DNA of 64,000 nucleotides from Piper betle (GCA_033002965.1 JAURVB010012393.1:62001-126000); one strand, 5' to 3'. Positions 47,000 to 59,399 are shown, counted from the first letter of the stretch. The notes: a model not told the origin generated them from the sequence alone. Numbers and translations are program-made.

Positions 47000-48155
47000 G
47001 GCATAATTCCATCCGCGCCCATGATTAGGCAGGGTTAAATGAAATTAATTAAAACAAATCACGCATCTTGTACTTAAACAAATATGTGTAAGCGAATCTG
47101 GAACTTTCAAATTTATATTATGTTCAATGGTTAGGTGCATATTGTCAAGACATTTTGAATTATGATGCTGATAACGTAATTGATGAACAGGTCAATCAGC
47201 TATTGCGAATTGGTCTTGGACCCCCATCCATCTACTCTGGTTAATTGCCCATTCTCACGAGGAAAATCAACACGGCTACACTTCTTTAGTCATAACCAAC
47301 ATATCTAAATGTCCTTTTTCTGTGTGTAGATCACAAGTTGCAGGTTGCGTTTACCACTTGCTCCCGCCTAAACCAAACCTATCAATTATCAGTGTTAAAT
47401 GAGCTAAAGTTACAAACCGAAACTTGGCCGGTCGGTTATTCCTTTTTATGACATATAACTTAAAATCTTCGCTTATCTCTAAATTAAAATTAAAGTCGGC
47501 TATTACGCATAAATAAGGGGGTTAAAATGAAAACCCATTTACCATTCTATTTGTTAAAAAACACTAACTTTAAAAGTTGGATGTGATGTGATGACATATT
47601 TTAAAAATAAAAAATATTTAAATTATATTTGTTTTAAAAAAAGTATTCTGAAGTAAAATTAAAATAATATTCATGAGAAAGACATAGAACCTGGTTAATA
47701 GGTATTCAAAATTGTATCATTAGGATTGATCAGGTTTGAAACCCAATTAAAATTCTAAGACTGATGATATTTGTTAGTGAAGCGATTAATAATTTGAGTT
47801 AGTTATTTTCAGTAAAAATCATTAAATACCAAGTTTAATTTCTCATAATTATTGAAAATTTTTAGAACTATCAATTCATTACTAAAGAACTTTATTTGCC
47901 AATTTTAAGCCAATTCGATATCACCAAACTGACCCAATTGTGAATGATTGATTTTGTTTTAAACCAACCCGATGTCATTCGCCCACCACCCGCCAAATTA
48001 TAAATACGCAAAGACTGCGGCATTTACCGTTGGCTAACCCGAAGCTAAGAGTCTTTCTTCCATAAACAATTTAACAATGGCGACTCCTACCAGCAAAATC
48101 CCAAGCTTGGTCTTCCACTGCCGTTAGCAAGCAGATTGCGGGATTGCCTCCTCCA
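47000..48155. other. Spacer and kinase upstream region
   Basis: AT-rich sequence without a gene. Just before the kinase, an ATG at about 48077 opens a 16-codon frame (MATPTSKIPS..) that ends before the kinase start and could act as an upstream ORF. Confidence 0.35.
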
Positions 48156-49512
48156 ATGGAGGTCAGCCGAATAAAGATCGTCGCCGCTGCAATTGTACTG
48201 TTCCTCCTTTTCTTGATCATCATATTGAGGGTCACCATCGGTGCTTCAAGAACCTTCTTCCTCATCGCTGGCGCGGATTTGGCCGTCATACTTGGTATCT
48301 TCATCTGGGCTCTGTTCCAGCACTTGGCAGACCGAAGCCGGCGGCTTCTGTCGGCAAGGCGGCTGGCGGTGGAGGGGGAGGAGCTTGAGTGGAGTACAGC
48401 TTCCTGAAAAAGGTAGCCGGCGTGCCCGTCAAATTCCGGTACCAGGAGCTCCAGATTGCCACCGACAACTTCCAGGCGATGATCGGGCAGGGAGCCTCGG
48501 CATCCGTCTTTAAGGGGATCCTATACGACGGCACGCCGGTGGCGGTGAAGAGGATCGATGGGGCAGAGCATGGGGAGAATGAGTTCCGGTCCGAGGTCAG
48601 AGCAATAGCAAGTGTGCAGCATGTTAATCTGCTCCGCCTTCTCGGCTATTGTTGTCTTCCCGAAGGGCCTCGCTACCTGGTCTATGATTTTGTGCAAAAT
48701 GGTTCCTTGGACAATTGGATTTTTCAGGATCGAAGCAGTCGTGGGCACAGGGCACGGCGCCCAGCAAGGGATGATTGGCTCCCATGGGCGCTTAGATACA
48801 GGGTTGCCATTGATGTAGCAAAGGCTCTCGCCTATCTTCACCATGATTGCCGGTCGAAGATCCTCCACTTGGATGTGAAGCCGGAGAACATCCTCCTCGA
48901 CGACAATTTCCGAGCTGTGGTGACGGATTTCGGGTTGTCAAAATTGATGGGGAAGGATGAGAGCAGGGTGGTGACCACCATTAGAGGGACGAGAGGGTAC
49001 CTTGCGCCCGAATGGCTTCTGGAGAATGGAATTACCGAAAAGTCTGACATCTACAGCTTCGGAATGGTGCTGCTGGAGCTCGTCGGCGGCCGGAGGAATG
49101 TTCTGCTAGTCGGCGACGGCGCAAATTCGGAGAGGAGATGGTCGTATTTTCCGAGAATTGTGAACGAGAAGGTGAAGGAAGGGAAGGTGATGGAGGTGGT
49201 TGACGAGAGGCTAATCAGCGGCGGAGGTGTTGAGGAAAAGAAGTGACGTTGTTGGTCAACGTGGCCTTGTGGTGTATCCAGGAGGACGCCAAGCTCCGGC
49301 CTAGCATGGAGCGTGTGGTGGCCATGCTCGAAGGCCGAATGCCCGTCGACGTGCCGCCGGAGACGGAGATGGTCGTCGTCGACCTCTTGTCTATCGGCGA
49401 GTCGTCGGCCGGTGGTGCTGGCGCAGGTTCAGGTCTTGCCCGCCGGGTAGATAGTCAACTACCTACTGTTTCAACGTACTCCCTTACTATGTCAGTTTTA
49501 TCTGGTCGGTGA
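48156..49512 (+). CDS. Receptor-like protein kinase (At5g20050-like), two frameshifts
   Basis: Single-exon membrane kinase. Residues from MEVSRIKIVAAAIVLF onward form one or two membrane helices with no extracellular receptor domain, then EYSFLKKVAGVPVKFRYQEL and a full kinase domain: IGQGASASVFKG (glycine loop), VAVKRIDG (ATP lysine), ILHLDVKPENILLD (catalytic loop), VTDFGLSKL and GYLAPEW. The catalytic loop has HLD rather than HRD, so this is a non-RD kinase, as in its Arabidopsis relative At5g20050, which I recall as a close match across its length. Two single-base losses break the frame: one at about 48389-48393 before EYSFLKK, and one at about 49236-49243 before VTLLVNVALWCIQED. All three pieces are conserved and together give the normal length, about 450 residues. 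Substrate and ligand are unknown. Confidence 0.85.
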
Positions 49513-51245
49513 TTGGTCATCTTCTTGGATTGCTGTTTACTGGTTGACAATTTCAATAGGGTGATCCATTTTGTTTCATCACGGATCTCCGGTATTTTAC
49601 CCATGCTTGCATTGAAATGAAAACGACTAATAAGACAGTTTTTTTGTGTTGACATTTGTTGGCAGGCCATTAAAAATTATCCTTATCTAAATATATAAAG
49701 AGATATCCTTATTATAACCTTATCATTTAAAGGAGGATAAATACGACTCTTTTTTATTATTCATGTCTCTCAAAATCAGAGAATTGTAGAGAGATAAGTC
49801 GTGGAAAACAAACTTGGTTCTTCTGAGCAAGCTTCGATCTAGGAATATTTTGGAAAACAGACTGAACGCTTAAACATCCTATTACGATTCAGGTACTACT
49901 AATTCTCATACTAGTTCTAACGGTGATATTATTAAGAACTAATAACATTTATAATGTGCATATAATGCACAATGAAGAAATTTTCTGTAACTGTTCTTTT
50001 CTTCCCCATGCATTTGCTAACAAGTATTCCTGTGCAAAAGGGGGCTGCTAACAAGTATCACCCTGAGTAAACTGAAAAGTTCCATATCAAAATGGCATAA
50101 AAATTATTACAACAATTTTTGTTAAGCACATAATTAATGGTAAATAAATAGAGTCGATCTTAAGTTAAAATGGTATTGGAATGTTGGACTTAATAAATCC
50201 GCTCATTAATTAAACTTTATATCTCTGATGTTTTATCAAAGATTAATATGTCCATGAAAGTTCTAACACTTTGAGAATAGTGAAAGGTTAACATGTGTGT
50301 CGTAGATGTTGTCAATTACAACCTATGCTAACCCCTGCTATCTTTAATTTAAATTCAAATTAAATTTGCCCATTAAGGGCATTAAAATAATTTAATGAAT
50401 CCAACAGGCAGTATTGTGATTCCTTTTCCAATTTATCGCAAAATAGTGGGTAATTTTATTTAAACATATAAATCTCTATTAAGAAATACTATATTTAGTA
50501 CAAAACGTAATTGTCAGTTTTTATTTAGAAGAAATATTAAATAAAAAATTTAAGGCAATTTTGAAAATTATATTTTAATTTTCAATATTAACTAGGCGTG
50601 AGCCCGCACAATTCATGAGGTAAAATAACAAATAGCCATAAAAATTATGCATGAAAATTAATTAATACTAATTTTAATAAATTTTTTTACTGAAATCCAT
50701 TCCAGAAAAGTTAGTCTCATCTTCCACAACATAAATATTAGCCATTTTCTATTTAGTTCCGAAAATTAATGCCCCATTCTGCCTTATAATACAAAAAAAT
50801 TAAATGAATGAAAAGCATTTTTAATTTTAGTTGGAGGAAATTATAATTAAGGAGTGTTTTAACGCACTAATCATGATTCGAGAGTGGTTAGTATGATATT
50901 AAAAGTGTATTTTTCCTGTAATGACTTAATCTTCGTTCACATGGGTTGATAGGTTGAGTTTGGTTAGAAATTTATTTATTTATTCGTGCAGTTCAAATCC
51001 GGCCAGGCCACTGCCGGTTGGCTGTCTGTGATTGTCTGTGATTGACAGTGATTAAATCTATTCCCCTTTTATAGAGATAGCTGGATCCGCCTGGCTTGGA
51101 TTGGGCTAATGGCCCGTTATAGTCGCTATGATAAATCTGATTAGTATGACTTTACATTCTAGTGGCGTTGATTTTTATTATTATTTTTAAAAGAATTTTG
51201 TTATATTATGTTTTAACCAAATTATAGCGATTTGGTTCAAAGTGT
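49513..51245. other. Spacer downstream of the kinase
   Basis: Very AT-rich after the kinase 3' end. No gene, RNA or clear element ends seen. A short TCTGTGATTG direct repeat lies at about 51,026-51,045. Confidence 0.4.
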
Positions 51246-51247
51246 AA

Positions 51248-51770
51248 TATAATAGGCTATGTAATCTCTTTAAAAATGATTAAATAAGTTAAAAATCTAT
51301 ATTTCATTTTCAAATCTCAAGATAAACAAAATCTTACCCAATAGATATTAAATGTAAGATTAAATTGACAGATTTCACAATTTACCCACTTTAAGTAATT
51401 TTTAAAATTCTTATACTTGCCCATTGTTAGCCCCAACCTATGATTCTTTTTAAGCCATGACTGATAACTTATCCAGCACCCCTAGTCAATCCCTAACTTA
51501 TGACTTGTTTTTAGCTCGTGACTGATAGTTATCAAGCGTTCCTAGTCAAGCCCACTATGTAATATAGAATTAAGAAATTCTAATGTTATTTATAACGACC
51601 TAACCTAATATAATAAATTAAATTATCTCTTTAAAAATAGTTAGTTAACTTAAAGGTATATACTACATTATCACTTATAAATATGATCTTAACATAATTG
51701 ATATTATACGTAGGACTAAGTTGATGGATCTCACACGAATTAAGTATTTTTAAACTTAAAAATAATTTTT
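51248..51770. repeat. Nested AT-rich duplications
   Basis: A 58-bp tandem pair (from about 51435 and 51493, both with ATGAxTxxTTTTTAxxxCxTGACTGATA and CTAGTCAAxCCC) lies between two longer diverged copies of one segment (51248-51420 and 51606-51770, sharing ATCTCTTTAAAAAT and TTGAxxGATxTCAC). No coding capacity. Confidence 0.6.
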
Positions 51771-52730
51771 ATAAGTCATTGTGTAAAAAATATATTTAAA
51801 TCATGAGTAATATCATAATCTATCTTTTAATGAGAATAATTTATATAACAACCCTTTAATTGTAATTTCATCTTATGGGTAACCCTATTTATTTCCCTAA
51901 ACCACAAATAACAGTGACATCACGATAAACATTGTCAACTTTATCAACTGCAATATTTATAAAACTCATAAATAGATTGACTTTTATTCAATTATTTATA
52001 TACTGAACAAATTTTATTTGTTAGTTTTAATTAAAATATATTTAGCGAATGAAGCTTTTACACGTTCAAACAGTACAAAAAGGGTTGTCTAGCTGGAACT
52101 TAACCATCGTATCAATAAGAAGGGATGAATTTAATCATTTTATAAATTAAACAACTTTTGAAAATTCTAGGATTAGGTCCTTATGCTCAATCAATTTTTA
52201 AGTGAAATATAATCTACTAATTTTGTACAATAGATATATATAAACCTCATTAAATGGAACCCTAACCAAGTGCAAACTATAGTTGTAGCTTGTATAATTA
52301 AACAATATGAGGTGTAGTTCAACTAAAATTTTCCTTTTTTTTGAAAAACAATGGTCAATTACATGCATGTAAATATGCATACAAGTCTGGAAAAGAAATT
52401 TGCTTTGAATGCTTATAGGTCACCATTGAGAAACCAGTCAGAATTGGTGTTCATACACACAAACGATTTACTAATTAACTGCAAATAATAATTACATGAA
52501 TATCAAAGCTTACAATTGTATGTTGTTTGATCTGATATCTATTGGCGTTTGTATTGATTCGCGGTGAATCCAAATTTGGTCGCTCCCGTCTTTTTTCCAG
52601 TGGATTGATAGCCAGTAATTTTGTTTTAGGTATTTATAATTATCTAAGTACGAAAATTTTGAATTAAGTGAGATTAGTAAATTGTTAAGTATGAACCTCA
52701 TGTGGGTTTTGTGGGGTTGATGTAAATCAT
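51771..52730. other. Spacer, no gene seen
   Basis: AT-rich sequence with no supportable frame. Confidence 0.4.
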
Positions 52731-53358
52731 AGTTTTGAAAACCGGACTGGACCGACGGGCAAGACCCGGTATACTGGATACCACCGGCCAGAAGTCTGGT
52801 CCGGTACGGGGAAATAGATTGGGTTGTAGCAAACCCGGTCTGTTTCCCCCGGTTTTGGAGAAAACCGGCGTATCGGTGGTTCACATGAACCGGCCGGTCC
52901 AGTGATGAACGGTAAAAGATCATAATTTTGGGATCTAAAAACCTTGTCGCTTTCATTGCCGCCGCTCCCGCCGTCTCCGCCGTGGTCGCCGCCGCCGTCT
53001 TGCCACCATCGCCACGGCCGGCGTCGTCTCACCGCCGTCAATTCCTGCAGTCGTTACGGCGGTTTTTTTGGATTACATCTATTTTGATGTTGTTGTTGTT
53101 GTGAATCTCTGATTATAATAACTTCAGGATGGTGCTAATAATGGTGAATTGAGATATTTTATAGACGGTGTAATTGAAGCACTAGTAGTTGTGTGGCTCC
53201 ATTTTTTTAAAGTCTAAGGGTGAAAGGAAGTTCCCTCAGCACAAAGGTTGTCTCAATCTTGCTTCTCAAACTGCTTGTAAGACTTTAAGTTTAGTTCTTT
53301 TTTACGGTTTTCATTAGTATTGTTGTTGTTCCAATTATTAAATTCTTTTGGTTTATTG

Positions 53359-54384
53359 CAGTGATGCACGAATTGGCCGATTTCGTGCGGAATCGGCCGA
53401 TTTAAATCGGATCGGCGTCACGCCGATCCGATTTCGGGGCCGACTCGGTCGGCCCCGAATCGGGTCTTGAATCGGCGGGTTTCGGCCGATTCCGACCGAT
53501 TTAACTCGGAATCGGAATCGGCCGATTTAAATCGGAATCGGTTTTATTACAAAATTACCAAAATACCCTAGGTATAATTTTATTAAATTATTTAAGCATG
53601 GGCAAAATGGTAATTTGGATTTAAAAACCTAAATCAAACCCTCTCCCCCCGATTCCGCCGCCGCGTTCGCTCCGCCGCCCTCCGCCGCGCTTCCGCCGTC
53701 CGACCTCAGCTCCGTCAGACCACGCCACCGCCGCCCGATTCCGACCTCAGCTCCGCCCTCCGCCGCGATTCCGCCGCAGACGCTGCGACCGCCGCCCGAA
53801 CTCGGCTTCCGCCGTCCGACGCTTCCGCCGCCCGCCCGATTCCGCCGCGATTCGGCCGTCCGACGCTCCGCCCGACCTTCCGACCACCCCACCGCCGTCC
53901 GACGCTGCGCCCGTTCCGAACTCACCTTCCGCCGTCCGACGCTTCCGCCGCGATTCCGCCGGCCGACGGTTCGTCCGACCGGGCTGCCGACATCCTCCGA
54001 CATCGCCGCCGCGAGGCTCGCCGCCGACCGGGCCGCAGGCGGCGGCGGGGGTAGAGAGGGGAGGGTGGCATTCTCGTAATTAAAAGTTGACTCGAGTCTA
54101 ACCCGAGTCAAAAATAATAATTAATTCTAAATAATTTAAAAAAATCTTAAAAAATATTTAAAAAATATCATAAACTATAATACACAGAATAATATCAAAA
54201 TAACATCAATACCCAATTTTAATATATTTATATTGTAAATTATCAAATTATTATATATGACCGATTAAATTAATTTGGACCGATTCAACTGAACCGATTC
54301 TTGGCCGATTCAGACCGATTCCGATTCCGATTCCGATTCCATAGAAAACCGATTCCGATTCCGATTCCGATTCATGCAACCATG
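53359..54384 (-). mobile_element. hAT-like non-autonomous element, copy 2 (inverted relative to copy 1)
   Basis: Plus-strand left end CAGTGATGCACGAATTGG and inverted right end CATGGTTGCATGAATCGG match at 13 of 18 positions. A perfect 8-bp target duplication GTTTATTG flanks it (53351-53358 and 54385-54392), which is diagnostic for the hAT superfamily. Inside are CCGATT/AATCGG hexamer runs at both ends, a GC-rich block with multiple CCGCCG runs (about 53640-54060), a 25-nt hairpin and an AT-rich arm. The element is the counterpart of 9953-10822. A 160-codon minus-strand frame (54111-53629) spans the GC-rich block and begins with the same 17 residues as the frame in copy 1, but further inside the two diverge, so it is probably not a conserved protein. 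Confidence 0.85.
54087..54111. repeat. Hairpin in hAT-like copy 2
   Basis: TTGACTCGAGT, loop CTA, then ACCCGAGTCAA: the same hairpin as at 10225-10249 with one arm mismatch. Confidence 0.8.
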
Positions 54385-54392
54385 GTTTATTG

Positions 54393-55644
54393 GAATTTCT
54401 TGTTAAGAGGTTGAGGCAATTTATTGGGTTCATGTTTGCTGTTAGAAGTGGAGGTGTTCTTGGAGTTGTTTAAAGGCATTAATTGGAATGAAATGAGGGA
54501 GATGGAAGAAATAAATGAGGGAGATGGAAGAAATAAATACGAGAATTGAAATGTGTGAATTTTTTAATGATTTTGTTCAGTTGTTTGTTGTTGGATAATA
54601 TTCGTGTTTTTTATTTGAAATTATTATATGTATTATAAAATTGTGTATCTTTGTCCATATATAGGTATGAAAATATGAGTTGAGAAATCAAGTGAGGCTT
54701 TCACAAATTTTTTTGAAGGTAGATATAATTTAATAAATATTAAAACCGGAATCAGGTTCAACCTGGTTGAAGTTGGCTAAACCATGCATACCACGGACCA
54801 CTTAAAAATTTGGTACATTGGCCAATACGATATTTGAAATTATGATGTATATTTTTGCTTAACTAATAAAAATGTTTGATATAATTATATTTTTGCACCT
54901 TAATATTTTTTTACAACCTAGTGTTATTTGAATCTAAACTAAAGTTTAGGAGGGTTTATTGAGTTTAAAAAATATGGAGGTAGAGATATGATTTATTAAA
55001 TAAATTCATGTCAAATCGAGCATTAATCATTATTTTTCCTAGTTCTCTCACATAAGAAATAATTACCAGAGCAAGGTTAGTTTTGAGGCAAGGTATACTC
55101 TCTATCATTTAAATTCGAAGGAACACTTAAAGAGTATCTATCATGTTCATGTTTAATTAGGTTGTATATGATTTATGACTTCGACAATGACAATATATGA
55201 TCCAAGTGGGAAGAAATGGGATATATGTCTGGAGGAAGAATCGTGAAGGAGGATGTATAAGCGGCAGTTGGTCGTCATTCGCCGTTTCTAACAACCTTGA
55301 GGCGCATGAAATCTGTGTTTGAGTTGATTCAGAGCACTAAAAAGCAGGTTTATATTTTCAGGGTGGTAGATGGTATTGCACCTTTGTTCAAGTACTTCCC
55401 CAAAAGAGAGTAGAAGTCTTCCTCTTTAGTACCCTAAAAGGTATTCTATTTTAAGATGTAAACTTTGTTACTTAATGTGTTTTTTTGTCACACTGACTAC
55501 ATTTCAGCTTGTTGGTAAAATTTATGGTTGGGATGCCTGTTTTGATGGTGGCTGCAAATGTGAAGGTATATTTCTGTACGTTGTAAATTATATGATTGTC
55601 CACAAATTTTTTCCTTGCAAAAAAAGAGTGGGTTTGGAGGACAG
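54393..55644. other. Spacer between elements
   Basis: AT-rich. A perfect 22-bp tandem pair (GAGGGAGATGGAAGAAATAA..) lies at 54495-54516 and 54517-54538. Around 55,200-55,430 the sequence is more gene-like (GGAGGATGTATAAGCGGCAG..), but no family was recognised. Confidence 0.4.
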
Positions 55645-56926
55645 AGATAACTTTGTAAAAGTGTTATTCTATGCATTTTATGTTGATTTTTTATCATGTT
55701 TCGAGTCGTTTATATTTCAGTTTTATTAGTTTTGGAGTTTATTAGATATTATTAATAACGCAAGAAATTATTGTAATTTTGGTGCAAAAAGTACCGATTA
55801 ATATTGTGTTAGCAGGGTATAAGAGTTAGAAGATAATTTAAAACGAATTTGAGACGAATTCTGGCCAAAAAGCACAATTTAGTGCCTTAATTGAAACCAC
55901 AATGCTCAAGCATTGGGATTTAGGGTGCTCTGGCGGCAGGAAAACAACTTTTACGATCAGGAAAACAACTTTTACGATATGTTTGGAAATTTTAGGGCGC
56001 CCTACTTGTAATAATGGGTGGATCATTTATAAACTTGATTATAGTTTAAGAAGAGAACTTATGACTATTGAGAGACGACGTGAAAGACGAAAATGAACAA
56101 TCAAGAATTTGGATTAAAAGAAGAAAATATTTTCCAAATTTTTTTCTTTATTCTAATTTATTTTTCTTTGTAATTAAATGATATTTTTTATATCACATAT
56201 GAATTTCTTGGTTTAGTTAAATATTTTATAGTTTAATATTTTTCTAGGATTTTCAATGACACCTAGTGTATGAATTAATAAAGTTTATTAATTTTTATTA
56301 ATGTGATTGTGTTTTTTGATCATATATTTTATTTTGTTTTTAATGCTAACATGAGATTGACCATCTATTTTTAGATTTAGAGATTTAATCTTATCTATAG
56401 ATAAAAAAATTAAATTTGTCATTAAATAAAATAATATTTGTTCGTCTATTTAAGGTGATTTACATGTGAGATAGATATATACTCATATATTTTGGGTAAC
56501 TATTAAGAGTAGAAATTAAACTATTATTTTGCATACACAATTTTATAAAAATATATAAGTTACGTGCAAGTGATGAGTTTGCAGTCAATTGAAAGATTTT
56601 TATGAATAATTAATACTCGTAATTAATGATCCAAATGTACAATTTATATGTAGAAGTTATAATTTTAACCATATATAATATTAGGTGAAATTGAAAATCT
56701 TAGGTTTATCGTCTTGGAGTTAATATTTAACTTAAAAATTGAATGATAGATTAGTTGAGTCTTAATTCGTAATTTAAACACTCTTTGAATTCGTTTTTAT
56801 TTAAGTATAATTAATTAAATTAATTTTGTTAATTGAGAATTTCTAATACTAATTCCTTATGAGACGATACTTTCTTATCAATGTATTACTTGATTCAGCA
56901 AGTACACTTGCATTATAATTTTTTCA
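55645..56926 (+). mobile_element. 5' LTR of a decayed Athila/Tat-type retrotransposon
   Basis: It matches the inverted solo LTR at 40533-41887 from AGATAACTTTG to the end at TTTTTTCA, just before a primer-binding-site remnant. The first base pair of the expected TG has mutated to AG. Length is about 1.28 kb. The internal gag-pol region of the same element follows directly on the plus strand. Confidence 0.7.
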
Positions 56927-56935
56927 TTAAGTTTT

Positions 56936-56953
56936 TGTGTCATTGTTGGGGGA
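56936..56953 (+). promoter_or_regulatory. Decayed primer-binding site (tRNA-Asp type)
   Basis: TGTGTCATTGTTGGGGGA lies about 10 bases after the LTR end. Athila/Tat elements usually carry a site ending CGTTGCCGGGGA; here it reads CATTGTTGGGGGA, with G-to-A and C-to-T changes at CG and CC plus one extra G. Identification rests on position and partial match. Confidence 0.5.
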
Positions 56954-57059
56954 TTAAAACTAGAATTTGATTTTATCGAAATTAGTTTGATTGATTGCTT
57001 AAATTGTTCTCATTTCTTTCTAAGCTTTAATTTTTGTATCTTTATTATTTAATCATGTA

Positions 57060-57960
57060 CTGCTTACATGCAAGGAGAATATAACCATGATCTGGAGCCT
57101 AGAATGCAGAGATCCAGAGAACTTGTCGGTGACTATGCCAAGAAGTGAGAGTTTGGAGAGCAATGGAGACAGAGCAAAGGAAAAATAATCCTGCACTGAT
57201 AGCCAATGTTGATGACACAAAAGCTCTAGAAGAGTTTGCTCTTTCTGATTTAGATGGAATGCATTCAAGCCTTCTCAGGCCACCGATTGAAGCCCATAGT
57301 TTTGAGTTGAAACCGATGATGTTTTGAATGCTGTAAACTGTGAAACAATTTGCAAGGCTGGCGCATGAAGGTCATCATACTCACCTGCTCAATTTTATCG
57401 ATATTTGTGATTCATTTAAAATAAATCAAGTGTCTGAGAAAGCTATCCGGCTTTGATTATTTCTGTGCACTTTAGTCGAAAATGCATGATTATGGTCAAA
57501 CGAAATCCATTGTAGATGTCGTTGCCAGTGGGTTCCTTATGAGTAAATCTTATAAAGAAGCAAATGAGTTACGGGAAAAGTTGACATCTAACCATTATCA
57601 AATGGGGCAAGACAGAGCAATAAAGAAGAAGAGTGGATGTATTCTTGAAGTGGACTCACTAATCGCCTTGTCTGCATAAGTGACTGCCTTGTCAAAACAA
57701 GTACAAGCTTTGGGGATGAATTCTTATGTAAATGAAGTGAACATGATAGTAACTAAGTGTGAGTGGTGTGATGAAGGACATCCAACTGAGTATTGTGTCA
57801 ATAATCCCGAATCAGTAAATTTCATTGGAAGTTATACTAGATAGCAAAACAACCTCTAGTCTAACACTTACAATTCATGATGGAGGAATCATTCGAACTT
57901 TGCATGGGGAGGCAACCAAGCCTCAATGTTAAGTCCACGACACAAGCTCCCCTAGGTTTT
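57060..57960 (+). pseudogene. Ty3-gypsy (Athila/Tat) gag remnant
   Basis: Pieces in order: PPIEAHSFELKP (capsid start), QFARLAHEGHHTHLLNFIDI, SFLMSK-type segment SGFLMSKSYKEANELREKL, IALSA..VTALSKQVQALG and the zinc knuckle CEWCDEGHPTEYC. These follow the known order in Athila-type gag proteins. Stops and frameshifts separate them, and the part between FELKP and QFARL appears shortened. It makes the virus-like-particle protein in live elements; this copy cannot. Confidence 0.8.
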
Positions 57961-58497
57961 TAGCATAATAGAGTATAACCTCAAGTAAAAAAACAAACTA
58001 TGGAGAAAATGTTTATGCAATTTATGCAAAGTTAGCAGGCTTCTATGAGGAATTTGGAGACTCAAATCGATCAAATTGCTAGTACATTGAGCAATAGGTT
58101 TCCCTACCGACACTCCAAATCCTAGGGAGAGGGTAAAAAATGTAAAGTCATTACATTGAGAAGCGGTAAGGAATTGAAATTTCCTCACAATCAAAAGACA
58201 CTAATTTCTATGGCGAATAAAGAAGATGTTGAACGAGCTGAAGAAAACAAGGATGGATGAGTGGAAATTCTACCACATAAGGGTTCATTTGATCACCATA
58301 TTCAGTCTTCAAGAGTTCCATATCCTCAGAGACTTCAAAAAATCAAACAAGAAAGCAAATTTTAAAAATTCTTGGAGGTATTTAAGAAGCTTGATATAAA
58401 TATCTCATTTGCGAAAACTCTAGAGAAGATGTTGAGCTATGCTTATTCATGAAGCAAATATTATCCAAGAATAAAAAATTAGTGGATTTTAAAACAC

Positions 58498-59088
58498 TTG
58501 TCTTTAATGAAGAGTATAGTGTCGTACTACAAAGTAAGCTTCCACCCAAGGCGGTTTACTATTCCTTGTACCATAGGCCTAGATTTTTGTTGCCAAGCAT
58601 TCTATGATTTAGGTGCCAATGTTAACTTGATGCCTCTTTTTATATATAAAAAGTTGGGTTCGGGGGAGTTAAAACATAACACAATTAAACTGCAATTGGC
58701 TAACCACTCTTCCATTTTTCCAAGAGGGGAGATTGAGAATGTACTTGTGAAGGTGGATAATTTTATATTCCCACCCAATTTTATGATTGTGGATTTGAAG
58801 GAAGATTCAAATGTACACATTATAATTGGCAAACATTTTCTTGCCATTGGAAGGACATTGATTGATGTAGTTGCTGGTGAATTGATATTGAGAGTAGATA
58901 ATGAGGAAGTGGTCTTTAATATTTTTAAAGCTATGCATTATCAGGAACCAGCAGGCGATTGCTTTTATGTTGATGGAATCCATTCTTCCTCATTAGCCAT
59001 GTTTGAGAAAATATATCCCCTTGACCCTCTAACAACCACATTATTTTCTGATGCGGATGATTTTGGTGATGAGGAGAAAGTGGAGTAA
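58498..59088 (+). pseudogene. Retrotransposon aspartic protease domain
   Basis: The open frame reads IPCTIGLDFCCQAFYDLGAN then VNLMPLFIYKKLG, and later IIIGKHFLAIGRTLIDVVAG. This is the retropepsin-like domain typical of Athila/Tat pol, in which the active-site DxGA appears as DLGA. It is the longest intact frame of the element, but no functional start links it to gag or RT. Confidence 0.8.
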
Positions 59089-59399
59089 TTGCACATGCTA
59101 AATTGTACTACAACATTCACTTGAGGTCAACATAGATTTGAGCCTTTGGAACTACAACCTTCAGTATCGACGATGATCAAACCTTCCATTGAAGTCCTAC
59201 CGACCTTGGAATTGAAACAACTTCCATCCCATTTGAGGGATGCATTTCTAAGCCCTTCTAACACTCTCCCAGTTATTATTTTGGCTGCTTTAACTAGCAT
59301 GCAAGAGACAAGCTATTGAGAATATTGCAAGAGCATAAACTGGCTATGGGATGAACTATTGTCAACATTCATGGTATTAATCCCTCTTTGCATAAAATC

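Larger units (their letters stand above)
52732..54790. mobile_element. CCGGT-rich non-autonomous element split by a nested hAT-like element
   Basis: From AGTTTTGAAAACCGGACTGG onward the sequence is packed with ACCGG/CCGGT phrases, then a GCCGCC-rich block (about 52955-53040). Similar phrases (AAAACCGGAATCAGG, TTCAACCTGGTTGAAG) recur at 54740-54785 beyond the inserted element at 53359-54384. I read this as one older element interrupted by a younger one. Its exact ends and target duplication were not established. Confidence 0.45.

Noticed and set aside
52510..53041. 148- and 104-codon minus-strand frames
   Set aside because: They fall within the CCGGT-rich element and its GCCGCC block, have no domain and are explained by base composition.
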